Source of the DNA: Falsiroseomonas sp051433195
GTDB lineage: Bacteria; Pseudomonadota; Alphaproteobacteria; Acetobacterales; Acetobacteraceae
Length of the DNA stretch: 64,000 bases
Direction of reading: 5' to 3'
Assembly: GCF_051433195.1 (NCBI RefSeq)
Contig: NZ_JBHMFT010000001.1
Span: forward strand, 434,001 to 498,000
The translations under genes were made by a program, and so were the position numbers. Each line of letters begins with the position of its first letter. Positions within the stretch are counted from its first letter, which is position 1. Below the pieces are notes generated by a model. It was not told the origin of the DNA and did no database searches. It saw only the letters and a list, made by a program, of their open reading frames with translations. Below are positions 18,997-26,132 of the stretch, piece after piece.

Positions 18997-19881
18997 TCAG
19001 GCGACGCCGAGGCGGCGCTCCACGATCTGCGTCTTCATGCTCTTCTGCAGCTTCTCGAAGGCGCGCACCTCGATCTGGCGCACGCGCTCGCGGCTGATGT
19101 TGTACTGCTGCGACAGCTCCTCGAGCGTGGTCGGCTCGTCCTTCAGGCGCCGCTCGATCAGGATGTGGCGTTCCCGGTCGTTCAGCGTCTTCAGCGCCTC
19201 GCCGAGAAGCTCGCGGCGGTTGGTCATGTCCTCCCGCTCGGCCAGCTCGGTTTCCTGGCTCTCGCCATCATCCACCAGCCAATCCTGCCACTCGCCGTCG
19301 CTGTCGGCGCGGACCGGCGCGTTCAGGCTGTTGTCGGGCGAGGCGAGGCGGCGATTCATGGAGATGACGTCGGCTTCCGGCACGGCCAGGACGCGGGCGA
19401 TCTTCTCGACCTGCTCCGGCTTCAGGTCGCCTTCCTCCAGCGCCGCCATCTGGCCTTTGAGCCGGCGGAGGTTGAAGAACAGCTTTTTCTGAGCAGCCGT
19501 CGTCCCCATCTTCACGAGGGACCAGCTGTGCAGGATGTATTCCTGAATGGCGGCACGGATCCACCACATGGCGTAGGTCGCCAGGCGGAAGCCACGGTCC
19601 GGGTCGAAGCGTTTCACGGCCTGCATCATGCCGACATTGCCTTCGGAGATCAGCTCGCCGACCGGCAGCCCGTAGCCGCGGTAGCCCATGGCGATCTTGG
19701 CAACCAGGCGGAGGTGCGACGTGACCAGGCGGTGGGCGGAAGGCTCGTCGCCCTCGTCCTTCCAGCGCTTGGAGAGGTTGTACTCCTCATCCGGCGTCAG
19801 CATCGGGAACTTGCGGATTTCCTGCAGGTACCGGGACAGGTTGCCTTCGGGAGCCATCGGGATGGACATGGTGGAAGCCAT
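18997..19881 (-). CDS. rpoH: RNA polymerase sigma-32 factor
   Basis: Heat-shock sigma factor of 294 residues. Region 2 is clear (RLVTSHLRLVAKIAMGYRGY, LISEGNVGMMQAVKRFDP, then RLATYAMWWIRAAIQEYIL), followed by the RpoH-specific LVKMGTTAAQKKLFFNLRR box, and region 4 with a helix-turn-helix (TTLEELSQQYNISRERVRQIE). The ATG at 19881 has AAGGAGG eleven bases upstream. The frame stays open further upstream without a better start. rluD is upstream in the same orientation, separated by a terminator-like hairpin and a sigma-70-like promoter. Confidence 0.96.
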   Translation of the reverse strand: MASTMSIPMAPEGNLSRYLQEIRKFPMLTPDEEYNLSKRWKDEGDEPSAHRLVTSHLRLVAKIAMGYRGYGLPVGELISEGNVGMMQAVKRFDPDRGFRLATYAMWWIRAAIQEYILHSWSLVKMGTTAAQKKLFFNLRRLKGQMAALEEGDLKPEQVEKIARVLAVPEADVISMNRRLASPDNSLNAPVRADSDGEWQDWLVDDGESQETELAEREDMTNRRELLGEALKTLNDRERHILIERRLKDEPTTLEELSQQYNISRERVRQIEVRAFEKLQKSMKTQIVERRLGVA

Positions 19882-20090
19882 GATGAGAACTGCCTCCTTC
19901 GTCGCCTGGTGCCCCCCGTGACGGCGGAGCCCATGGCGGCTGTGCTGTTCTGCCAACGTCGACCGGGCCCTCCCTTTCCATGGACACCCCGGTCACGACG
20001 GCGTGAGGCATGGTGGGCGCTCTCGTTCCGGATCTTGAAACCCGGGGAGCGAGGGTGCGAAGCGGCACCCGACCGATTCTGGCTTAAGCT

Positions 20091-20119
20091 TTTCTAGGAC
20101 CAATCCGGGCCGGGATCAA
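20091..20119 (-). promoter_or_regulatory. Candidate sigma-70-type promoter for rpoH
   Basis: On the minus strand TTGATC (20119-20114) and TAGAAA (20096-20091) are separated by 17 bases. Each matches its consensus hexamer at four of six positions. The site lies about 210 bases before the rpoH ATG, leaving a long leader that could carry regulatory structure. Confidence 0.45.
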
Positions 20120-20122
20120 GAG

Positions 20123-20146
20123 AAACCCGACCTGCAAGGTAGGTTT
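20123..20146 (-). terminator. Terminator-like hairpin between rluD and rpoH
   Basis: An imperfect stem built from AAACC/GGTTT and ACCT/AGGT around a three-base loop, starting 9 bases beyond the rluD stop and ending in TTT followed by CTC on the minus strand. It directly precedes the rpoH promoter candidate. Confidence 0.45.
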
Positions 20147-20154
20147 ACGTTTGG

Positions 20155-21132
20155 TTACCTCGCTGTAACACTCGGCTCCAGGAGCCGCAGCAACGCTGCC
20201 ATGTCGGGCGGCAACTCCGCCGAGAAGGATAGCGCCTCACCCGTTACCGGATGGCGAAATCCCAGGGTTGCGGCATGCAGCGCTTGCCTGGGGAATGCGA
20301 GGAGTGCTTCGCGCGGGGCCTCGGCAAGGTTACGCGCGGCGGCCGGCGTGCGGCGCAGATACACCGGGTCGCCGACCAGCGGGTGGCCCAGATGTGCCAG
20401 GTGGACACGGATCTGGTGGGTCCGCCCTGTCGCCAACCGGCAGCGCAGCAGGGCGCAGGCGGCGCCGAAGCCGCGTTCGGTGCGGTAGCGGGTCAGGGCG
20501 TGCTTGCCGTTGCGCGTCACCACCGCCATCCGCTTGCGGTCCATCGGGTGGCGGCCGATGTCGCCCTCAATCTCGCCGGCCGCCGGCGCCGGCAGGCCCC
20601 AGACCAGCGCCAGGTATTCCCGGTCCAGGTCGCGCGCGGCGAAGGCCTCCGACAGCGCCGTATGCGCCCGCTCGGATTTCGCGACGACCATCACGCCGGA
20701 GGTGTCCTTGTCCAGCCGGTGGACGATGCCCGGACGCTTCTCCCCGCCGATTCCCGTCAGATCCTCGGCCGCATGCGCCAGCACCGCGTTCACCAGCGTG
20801 CCGTCCCGGTTGCCCGGCGCGGGGTGCACGACCAGGCCGGCGGGCTTGTCCAGCACGATCAGGTGCCGGTCCTCGAACAGCACCGTCAGCGGGATGTCCT
20901 GCGGCTGCGGTACCGCATCTTCCGGCGGCGGCAGGTGCAGGGCGTACAATTCGCCCGGCCGCACCGGCTCCGCCGGGTCGTGCACCCGCACGCCGGCCCG
21001 GCTGGCCTGGCCGGCTTCGATGAGAGCCTTGACCCGGGACCGCGACAGCCCGCCTATCGCATCCGTCAGGAAGCGGTCGGCGCGCAGGCCGGCGGCCTCG
21101 GGCGGGGCGAGGATTTCGCGGGTTTCGCCCAA
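20155..21132 (-). CDS. rluD: 23S rRNA pseudouridine synthase (RluD)
   Basis: Makes pseudouridines in helix 69 of 23S rRNA. It has an N-terminal S4 RNA-binding domain (about residues 15-60), then the RluA-family catalytic domain with HRLDKDTSGVMVVAKS; the catalytic Asp is about residue 141, and E. coli RluD uses Asp139. Late motifs GRTHQIRVHLAHLGHPLVGD are intact. No ATG exists near the conserved N-terminus. I chose TTG at 21132 (325 residues, the normal length); a TTG at 21183 is an alternative, and any longer version would run antisense through the small membrane-protein gene. The start is uncertain, the function is not. Confidence 0.9.
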   Translation of the reverse strand: MGETREILAPPEAAGLRADRFLTDAIGGLSRSRVKALIEAGQASRAGVRVHDPAEPVRPGELYALHLPPPEDAVPQPQDIPLTVLFEDRHLIVLDKPAGLVVHPAPGNRDGTLVNAVLAHAAEDLTGIGGEKRPGIVHRLDKDTSGVMVVAKSERAHTALSEAFAARDLDREYLALVWGLPAPAAGEIEGDIGRHPMDRKRMAVVTRNGKHALTRYRTERGFGAACALLRCRLATGRTHQIRVHLAHLGHPLVGDPVYLRRTPAAARNLAEAPREALLAFPRQALHAATLGFRHPVTGEALSFSAELPPDMAALLRLLEPSVTAR

Positions 21133-21169
21133 GGGGTGGTCCTGTGCATCGGCGGAAAGGGGAGTTTGC

Positions 21170-21451
21170 GTGGCGGCGCTCAAATGGTTGGTTGGCGTGA
21201 TGGGGGTCCTGATCGTGCTCGGCACGGTGGGCCTGGTTTTCGTTCTCGTCCAGCGCCTGGGTGGTGCGGCGGGCGAAGTGGCGCTGCCGCCGGCCTCGCT
21301 CGGGCAGCCGGCGGGGACGCGGATGCTGTCGTTGGCGACGGTCGAGGGCCGACTCGCGGTGCTGGTGGCGCGGCCGGATGGCACGGAACGCGTGCTGCTG
21401 CTGGATGCGCGGCGCAGCCGGGTGGTGGGCGAAGTGCGGGCGGCGGATTGA
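21170..21451 (+). CDS. Small single-pass membrane protein, unknown
   Basis: A 93-residue protein: one strong hydrophobic segment near residues 6-30 (KWLVGVMGVLIVLGTVGLV), then a short soluble domain with two beta-like stretches (RMLSLATVEGRLAVLVARP and ERVLLLDARRSRVVGEV). The GTG start is preceded by AAGGGGAG at good spacing. It is divergent from rluD with only 37 bases between the starts, and its stop abuts the DUF2256 start. I do not recognise a function. Confidence 0.6.
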   Translation: MAALKWLVGVMGVLIVLGTVGLVFVLVQRLGGAAGEVALPPASLGQPAGTRMLSLATVEGRLAVLVARPDGTERVLLLDARRSRVVGEVRAAD

Positions 21452-21648
21452 TGGCACACCACAAGGCGACGCTGCCCGAGAAGATCTGCGCCGCCTGCGC
21501 CCGGCCCTTCGCCTGGCGCCGGAAATGGGCGCGGGACTGGGACCAGGTCCGCTTCTGCTCCGACGCCTGCCGCAGCGGCCGCCGCGATGCGACGCTGGCC
21601 GAGAAAAGCGGCAAAGGGCGTCTTGATCCGCCGGCCCGGGGGCGCTAA
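21451..21648 (+). CDS. DUF2256-type small zinc-ribbon protein
   Basis: A 65-residue protein with the DUF2256 pattern: LPEKICAACARPFAWRRKW, ARDWDQVRFCSDACR. Four cysteines in two pairs (CAAC and CSDAC) suggest a zinc ribbon. The function of the family is unknown to me. The ATG begins at the last base of the preceding stop codon, so it is translationally coupled to the small membrane protein. tRNA-Glu follows 40 bases downstream. Confidence 0.8.
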   Translation: MAHHKATLPEKICAACARPFAWRRKWARDWDQVRFCSDACRSGRRDATLAEKSGKGRLDPPARGR

Positions 21649-21688
21649 TCAGCCGCCTCGCGACGTTCCAACGCCGCGGGTTGTCTGG

Positions 21689-21764
21689 GTCCCCTTCGTC
21701 TAGAGGCCTAGGACACCGCCCTCTCACGGCGGTAACAGGGGTTCGAATCCCCTAGGGGACGCCA
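21689..21764 (+). tRNA. tRNA-Glu (anticodon CTC)
   Basis: Cloverleaf read by eye: acceptor GTCCCCT (21689-21695) pairs with AGGGGAC (21754-21760). Anticodon stem CCGCC/GGCGG encloses loop CTCTCAC with anticodon CTC at 21723-21725. The T-arm is AGGGG-TTCGAAT-CCCCT, and CCA is encoded at 21762-21764. The minus-strand hydroxylase gene overlaps its 3' half and stops at the anticodon loop. Confidence 0.95.
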
Positions 21765-22575
21765 TCCGTTTCCGATCATGATCTCGAAGTGGCTGAGTCA
21801 GCATCCGGTCAATCCGCAGTTCCCGCGGATCACGGAACTGCGCCACGCCCACCGTCATCGCCTGGTGCCCCGCGGCCGGCTGTGCCCGGTAGGTGCCGAA
21901 CAACCGGTCCCAGAAGGCCAGGTTGAAGCCGAGTTTGCTATTAGTCTCTTGCGGCACCACGGAATGGTGCACCCGGTGCATGTCCGGCGTCACCAGGATC
22001 ATTCGCAGCCCGCGGTCGAGCCAGGCGGGCAGGCGCAGGTTGGCGTGGTTGAACATCGAACTCGCGTTCAGCAGCACCTCGAAGATCAGCACCGCGACCG
22101 CCGGTGCGCCGAGCGCCACCACCACCATCAGCTTGATGACCATGGACAGGATGATCTCGACCGGGTGGAAGCGCAGCCCTGTCGTCACGTCGAAGTCGAG
22201 ATCCGCATGGTGCATGCGATGCAGGCGCCACAGCGCCGGCACGGCGTGGAACAGCACGTGCTGGAGGTAGATGGCGAGGTCGAGCAGGATCACCGCCACC
22301 AGCACCGCGATCGGCTGCGGCAGGTTCAGCCAGGGCAGCAGGCCGAAGCCCTGTGCCTCCACCGCGAGGGCGACGCCGACCGCCGCGGTCGGGAAGAGAA
22401 GGCGGACGACCAGCGCGTCCAGGGCAACCACGCCGAGGTTGCTCGGCCAGCGCCGCAGCCGGGCGAAGGCGCGGGCCCGGCGTGGCAGGCCGGCTTCCAG
22501 CCCCGCCATCACGGCCAGCACGCCGGTGAAGACGCCGAGGCGGATCAGCGGTTCGTTGGCAAGCAATGCGTCCAT
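21724..22575 (-). CDS. Sterol desaturase/fatty acid hydroxylase family membrane protein
   Basis: Integral membrane di-iron enzyme family, 283 residues with about four to six hydrophobic helices. The eight-histidine set is visible: HVLFHAVPALWRLHRMHH, then RFHPVE, a later NHAN and HRVHHS. Known relatives hydroxylate or desaturate sterols, fatty acids or carotenoids. The ATG at 22575 begins MDALLANEPLIR. The last twelve codons and the stop are antisense to tRNA-Glu, giving an artificial-looking C-terminus that ends GFEPLLPP. There is no earlier in-frame stop. Confidence 0.86.
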   Translation of the reverse strand: MDALLANEPLIRLGVFTGVLAVMAGLEAGLPRRARAFARLRRWPSNLGVVALDALVVRLLFPTAAVGVALAVEAQGFGLLPWLNLPQPIAVLVAVILLDLAIYLQHVLFHAVPALWRLHRMHHADLDFDVTTGLRFHPVEIILSMVIKLMVVVALGAPAVAVLIFEVLLNASSMFNHANLRLPAWLDRGLRMILVTPDMHRVHHSVVPQETNSKLGFNLAFWDRLFGTYRAQPAAGHQAMTVGVAQFRDPRELRIDRMLTQPLRDHDRKRMASPRGFEPLLPP

Positions 22576-22622
22576 GCTGCGCGTCCCGCGGCTTGATGTG
22601 AGGTGTGGCTGACGCTGTCGGT

Positions 22623-23720
22623 TCAGCGCAAGCCGAACAGCGGCCGCAGAAGGATACCGGCCCAGCACCCCGGAATCACGGCCAGGATCCAGACGAAGCC
22701 GTGCAGGCTGCCGGAGGACGCGCCGCCGAGGAAGGCGCCGACATTGCAGCCAAAGGACAGCCGTGCGCCCACCCCCATCAGCAGCCCGCCGAGGGCCGCA
22801 CCGGCCGCGCCCCGCCATCCGATCGGCGAGCCGTGGCGCAGGCGCCCCTGCGCCGCCGCCGCCAGCAGGGCGCCCAGCACCAGGCCGATGTTGGTCAGCG
22901 AGCCGTGCAGCGCCAGCAACGGGCCCTCCAGCGCCTCCCGCGTCCAGCCGCCCGCCCAGAATTCGAAGCGTGTCAGGTCAAGGCCCAGCGCCTGCACCGC
23001 CTGCCCGCCCCACAGCGTCAGCCCCATGGTGATGCCCCAGGGCATCCCGGAGACCAGGAACAGCAGCGCCACCACGACGCCGACCGCAAGCCCGGCCAGC
23101 AGTTTCTCCCGCTGCGGCCGCGCCCCGCGCAGGATCAGCAGCGCGCCCGCCAGCAGCAGCCCCTCGGTCACGGCAAGCCCGCCCCAGGTGCCGAACAGTG
23201 CCGGCAGGTCGACCGCGCCCAGGTTTGGCAGCCGCAGCGCGGCCGGCAGCATCAGGCTGCCCAGCACGCCGCCCAGGCAGAAGAACGGCAGCGCCACCCA
23301 CATGCGGCGCGACCCCTGGCCCATCGCGACCAGGGTGCCGGAGCCGCAGCCACTGGTGATCTGCATGCCGATGCCGAACAGCGCCGCGCCGACCACCAGA
23401 GGCGGCCCGATCGGCGCGACGAAGCGGCCATAGCCCTCGACCAGCGTCCCGACCGGCAGGATCACCAGCGCCGCCACCGCCGGCACGACGAAGCCGGCGC
23501 CGAGGGTGCGGCCATCCCGGTCTACCAGCAGGCTGCGGAAGCCGCCGGTGAAGCCGTAGTCCAGCACCACGAACATCGCCCCCAGCAGCATCGCCACCGC
23601 CAGCAGCGGCAGCAGCGCCACGTCATTGAGGGCCAGCATGGCCAGGGCGGTCCCGCCGAGGCCAAGCATCAAGCCCGGCACGTGCGCCCGCGGCGGAGCG
23701 GCCGCGAGCGTGCCCGCCAT
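22623..23720 (-). CDS. YeeE/YedE (TsuA)-family sulfur-compound transporter
   Basis: A 365-residue polytopic membrane protein made of two similar halves. Each half has a conserved cysteine loop: GIGMQITSGCGSGTLVAMGQ in the first and LSFGCNVGAFLGG in the last part, where conserved cysteines of the thiosulfate channel YeeE/TsuA lie. Nine or more hydrophobic segments are seen. Thiosulfate or another sulfur species is the likely substrate by family. It starts one base before the DUF302 gene ends, in the same orientation, so they are probably co-transcribed. DUF302 next to YeeE suggests a sulfur-related unit. Confidence 0.85.
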   Translation of the reverse strand: MAGTLAAAPPRAHVPGLMLGLGGTALAMLALNDVALLPLLAVAMLLGAMFVVLDYGFTGGFRSLLVDRDGRTLGAGFVVPAVAALVILPVGTLVEGYGRFVAPIGPPLVVGAALFGIGMQITSGCGSGTLVAMGQGSRRMWVALPFFCLGGVLGSLMLPAALRLPNLGAVDLPALFGTWGGLAVTEGLLLAGALLILRGARPQREKLLAGLAVGVVVALLFLVSGMPWGITMGLTLWGGQAVQALGLDLTRFEFWAGGWTREALEGPLLALHGSLTNIGLVLGALLAAAAQGRLRHGSPIGWRGAAGAALGGLLMGVGARLSFGCNVGAFLGGASSGSLHGFVWILAVIPGCWAGILLRPLFGLR

Positions 23721-23721
23721 G

Positions 23722-24186
23722 CTATTCCGCCGCCTTGCGCACCAGCCCGGCCAGGAAGGTCTCGGTGTTGCGCTGGCCCTCCGGCGGCACCGTCACGCCG
23801 TGGCGCGCAAAGACCCGCGCGGCGAGGTCGGCGCCGGTGCTGCGGGTGAGGAAGGTGCGGCCCTGGTCATCCTCCCACACCAGGATGCGCATCGGCAGGT
23901 CCAGCGCCAGCGTCGGGTTGGCGACCATGCCCGGGGTGCCGGCGCGCGGGCTGCCGAACAGCAGCACGGTGCGCGGCCGCAGCGTCAGGCCGACCTCGCG
24001 GGCGGCGGCGGCGTGGTCGATCTCGGTGAAGACCTGCCAGCCGGCCTCGCGCAGCGCGGCGGCGAGGCGGTCCAGCGTGGCGCGCACCGGATGGGCGCTC
24101 GGCACCGTCACCAGGCCGTCCTGCTGCGCCAGGGCGGGCAGCGCCGGCAGGGCCAGGGCGGCGGCGAGAAGGATGCGGCGGCGCAT
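23722..24186 (-). CDS. Exported DUF302-family protein
   Basis: A 154-residue protein with an N-terminal signal peptide (MRRRILLAAALALPALPALAQ). The DUF302 core follows: HPVRATLDRLAAALREAGWQVF, VLLFGSPRAGTPGMVANPTLALDLPMRILVWED. DUF302 proteins are small periplasmic or cytosolic proteins of unknown activity. The ATG at 24186 lacks its own good ribosome binding site but overlaps the stop of a 15-codon leader ORF in a TGATG junction. A GTG start at 24279 is possible but would bury the signal peptide. Confidence 0.82.
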   Translation of the reverse strand: MRRRILLAAALALPALPALAQQDGLVTVPSAHPVRATLDRLAAALREAGWQVFTEIDHAAAAREVGLTLRPRTVLLFGSPRAGTPGMVANPTLALDLPMRILVWEDDQGRTFLTRSTGADLAARVFARHGVTVPPEGQRNTETFLAGLVRKAAE

Positions 24187-24233
24187 CAGCCGGCCCGTCC
24201 CGGCGGCGCAGATGTACGGGGCGGCTTCGGCAT
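24186..24233 (-). CDS. 15-codon leader ORF coupled to the DUF302 gene
   Basis: A tiny ORF encoding MPKPPRTSAPPGRAG. Its ATG is preceded by GAGGAGGA at seven bases, the strongest ribosome binding site in this stretch. Its stop overlaps the DUF302 start as TGATG. It is Pro-rich (5 of 15, with PP twice), which could slow ribosomes. It may serve only to deliver ribosomes to the next start, or act as a regulatory leader peptide. Confidence 0.5.
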   Translation of the reverse strand: MPKPPRTSAPPGRAG

Positions 24234-24293
24234 GGTGGGGTCCTCCTCGGGATACAGGCGCTGTCGGTTGCTTCGCCACCAGCGCCGCAAAGG

Positions 24294-25085
24294 TTACGGC
24301 ACCTCGCCCGGAACCGGCACCAGGAACGGCATCACCTCCACCGCCGCACCTGGCCGCGCCACCAGCACATGGTTCGCCGCCACCGGCTGCCAGCCGGCGT
24401 TGCGCTCATCCACCGGCTCCGAAACCACCAATACGTTGCCGACGACGCGGCGCCGGTACAGCGAAGGCGGCCTGCGGTCGGAGGACCAGCGGAAGCAGGT
24501 CAGCGTGGTGCCGTCGCTCTGCGCCGCCGCGAAGCGCAGCGGCTGGGTGCTGCCGGCCTGGCGCATCAGCGCCAGCACGCGGCCCAGCGTGCGCGACAGC
24601 GCGCCGACCGGGTCCTCCGCCAGCCCATCCGCCATGGCGGCCAGGAAGATCGCCTCCGTGTCGCCGGTGCCGAGGCGATGCTCGTACAGCCGGTCCGGGA
24701 TCAGCTCCTCGATCCGCCGCTTGACGCCGGCGTAATCGCCCACCTGGCCGTTGTGCATGAACAACTGCCGGCCAAGCCCGAAGGGATGGCAATTGGCGCG
24801 GGTGGTGGAGGTGCCGGTGGAGGCGCGGACATGGGCGAAGAACAGGCGCGAGCGCACCTGCTCGCACAGCGAGCGCAGGTTCTCGTCCGACCAGGCCGGG
24901 CGGATTTCCCGGTACAGGCCGGGCTCCTCACGCTCGCCGTACCAGCCCAGGCCGAAGCCGTCGCCATTGGTCGGCGCCTTGCCCTCGTCGGCATGGATGG
25001 ATTGGTGGATCAGCGAATGCGCCGGGGCGGAGACCACGTCCGACAGGAAGATGGGTTCGCCGAGATAGGCGAGGAAGCGGCACAT
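24294..25085 (-). CDS. Class II glutamine amidotransferase-like protein (YafJ/EgtC type)
   Basis: A 263-residue N-terminal-nucleophile protein. It begins MCRFLAYLGEPI, so Cys2 becomes the nucleophile after Met removal. GDGFGLGWYG, FFAHVRAST and the NCHPFGLGRQLFMHNGQV segment are the glutaminase signatures. It lacks a synthase domain. EgtC in ergothioneine synthesis hydrolyses a gamma-glutamyl bond, and YafJ relatives have unknown substrates. No ergothioneine genes are visible here. The ATG at 25085 is fixed by the conserved N-terminus. It stands 69 bases after the TRAP operon's last gene. Confidence 0.9.
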   Translation of the reverse strand: MCRFLAYLGEPIFLSDVVSAPAHSLIHQSIHADEGKAPTNGDGFGLGWYGEREEPGLYREIRPAWSDENLRSLCEQVRSRLFFAHVRASTGTSTTRANCHPFGLGRQLFMHNGQVGDYAGVKRRIEELIPDRLYEHRLGTGDTEAIFLAAMADGLAEDPVGALSRTLGRVLALMRQAGSTQPLRFAAAQSDGTTLTCFRWSSDRRPPSLYRRRVVGNVLVVSEPVDERNAGWQPVAANHVLVARPGAAVEVMPFLVPVPGEVP

Positions 25086-25154
25086 CGTGGCGTGGTCCGG
25101 AGGGTGGCAACGACGCAGGTTGCGACCGCCCCGTGGCGGCGGCAAGGCCCCGGG

Positions 25155-26132
25155 TCAGCCTTGGCGCAGCGGCCAGTGCCAATGCGGCGGCGGGTGGCCG
25201 GCGACCGGCATCGGCGTGTGCATGATGCGGTCCGCCAGCAGGCAGCCCAGCCAGGCCTCCCGCCGCCCCGGCCCGGCGAAGGCGAGGGAGGAGACATTGG
25301 CGAGCGGGCTGCCGCCGGCCTCCGCCATGTCATGCGGCACCAGCGTGCCGGCGGCGCTGCCACGCGCGATGCGCGCGATGTGGTCCGGCACGCCGGCATC
25401 GAGGTGGCGGGTGACGCGGCGGGTCGCGGGGTCCACCCGCAGCAGGCGGTTGGCGACGATGGCGGTGACCCAGACCTGCCCTTCCTCGTCGAAGGCGAGG
25501 CCGTCCGGGTACTCGCCCGGCCCGAACTCCGCCACCACCTGCTTCGGGCCGAGCGTGCCGTCCGCGCCCAGCGGGAAGCGAGAGAGACGCTGCGTGTAGG
25601 TCTCGTTCACATACAGGAAACGGCCATCGGGGGAGGGCATGCATTCATTGGTGTAGCCCAGCCCATCCGCCACGATGCGGCTGCCGCGTTCGTCCTGCAG
25701 CACGATGAAGCCGGTGCAGGCCCGCGGGGTCCAGTCCAGGTGGCGCGGCGACAGGCGGGTGGAGACGGTGGCCCAGAGCCTCCCGGCCGTGTCGCGCACC
25801 GCATAGTTGGTCGGCGGCAGCGCCACGCCATCGACCTCGCGCAGCAGGGGCATTACCTGGCCATCGCGGGCCAGGCGGAACACGCCGCCCTCCGCGCTGC
25901 CGAGATGCGACAGGATGAAGGCGCCATTGGGCTCGAAGGCGATGCCGTTCGGCTTCAGGCCGTCCGGCAGCTCCGCCGTCTCGCCCCGGATGAGGCGATG
26001 CGATCCATCCGCCGCCAGCGCCGCGACGCCGCCCCGAAAATCCGCGCTGAACACCGCGCCGTCCGGCGCCACCAGCACGCATTCCGGGCGCACCAGGCCG
26101 CTCGCGTGGAAGGAGACATCCTGCATCTGCAT
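25155..26132 (-). CDS. SMP-30/gluconolactonase-family lactonase
   Basis: A 325-residue six-bladed propeller-type protein. LVRPECVLVAPDGAVFSADFRGG carries the family's metal-binding acid near the start. LPDGLKPNGIAFEPNG, GYTNECMPSPDGRFLYVNET and EYPDGLAFDEEGQVWV are the typical Asn/Asp metal and blade motifs. It likely hydrolyses a sugar-acid lactone. The ATG at 26132 overlaps the DctM stop (TGATG); an in-frame ATG at 26144 is also possible. As last gene of the GntR-TRAP operon, it probably opens the lactone made by one of the upstream dehydrogenases. Confidence 0.87.
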   Translation of the reverse strand: MQMQDVSFHASGLVRPECVLVAPDGAVFSADFRGGVAALAADGSHRLIRGETAELPDGLKPNGIAFEPNGAFILSHLGSAEGGVFRLARDGQVMPLLREVDGVALPPTNYAVRDTAGRLWATVSTRLSPRHLDWTPRACTGFIVLQDERGSRIVADGLGYTNECMPSPDGRFLYVNETYTQRLSRFPLGADGTLGPKQVVAEFGPGEYPDGLAFDEEGQVWVTAIVANRLLRVDPATRRVTRHLDAGVPDHIARIARGSAAGTLVPHDMAEAGGSPLANVSSLAFAGPGRREAWLGCLLADRIMHTPMPVAGHPPPHWHWPLRQG

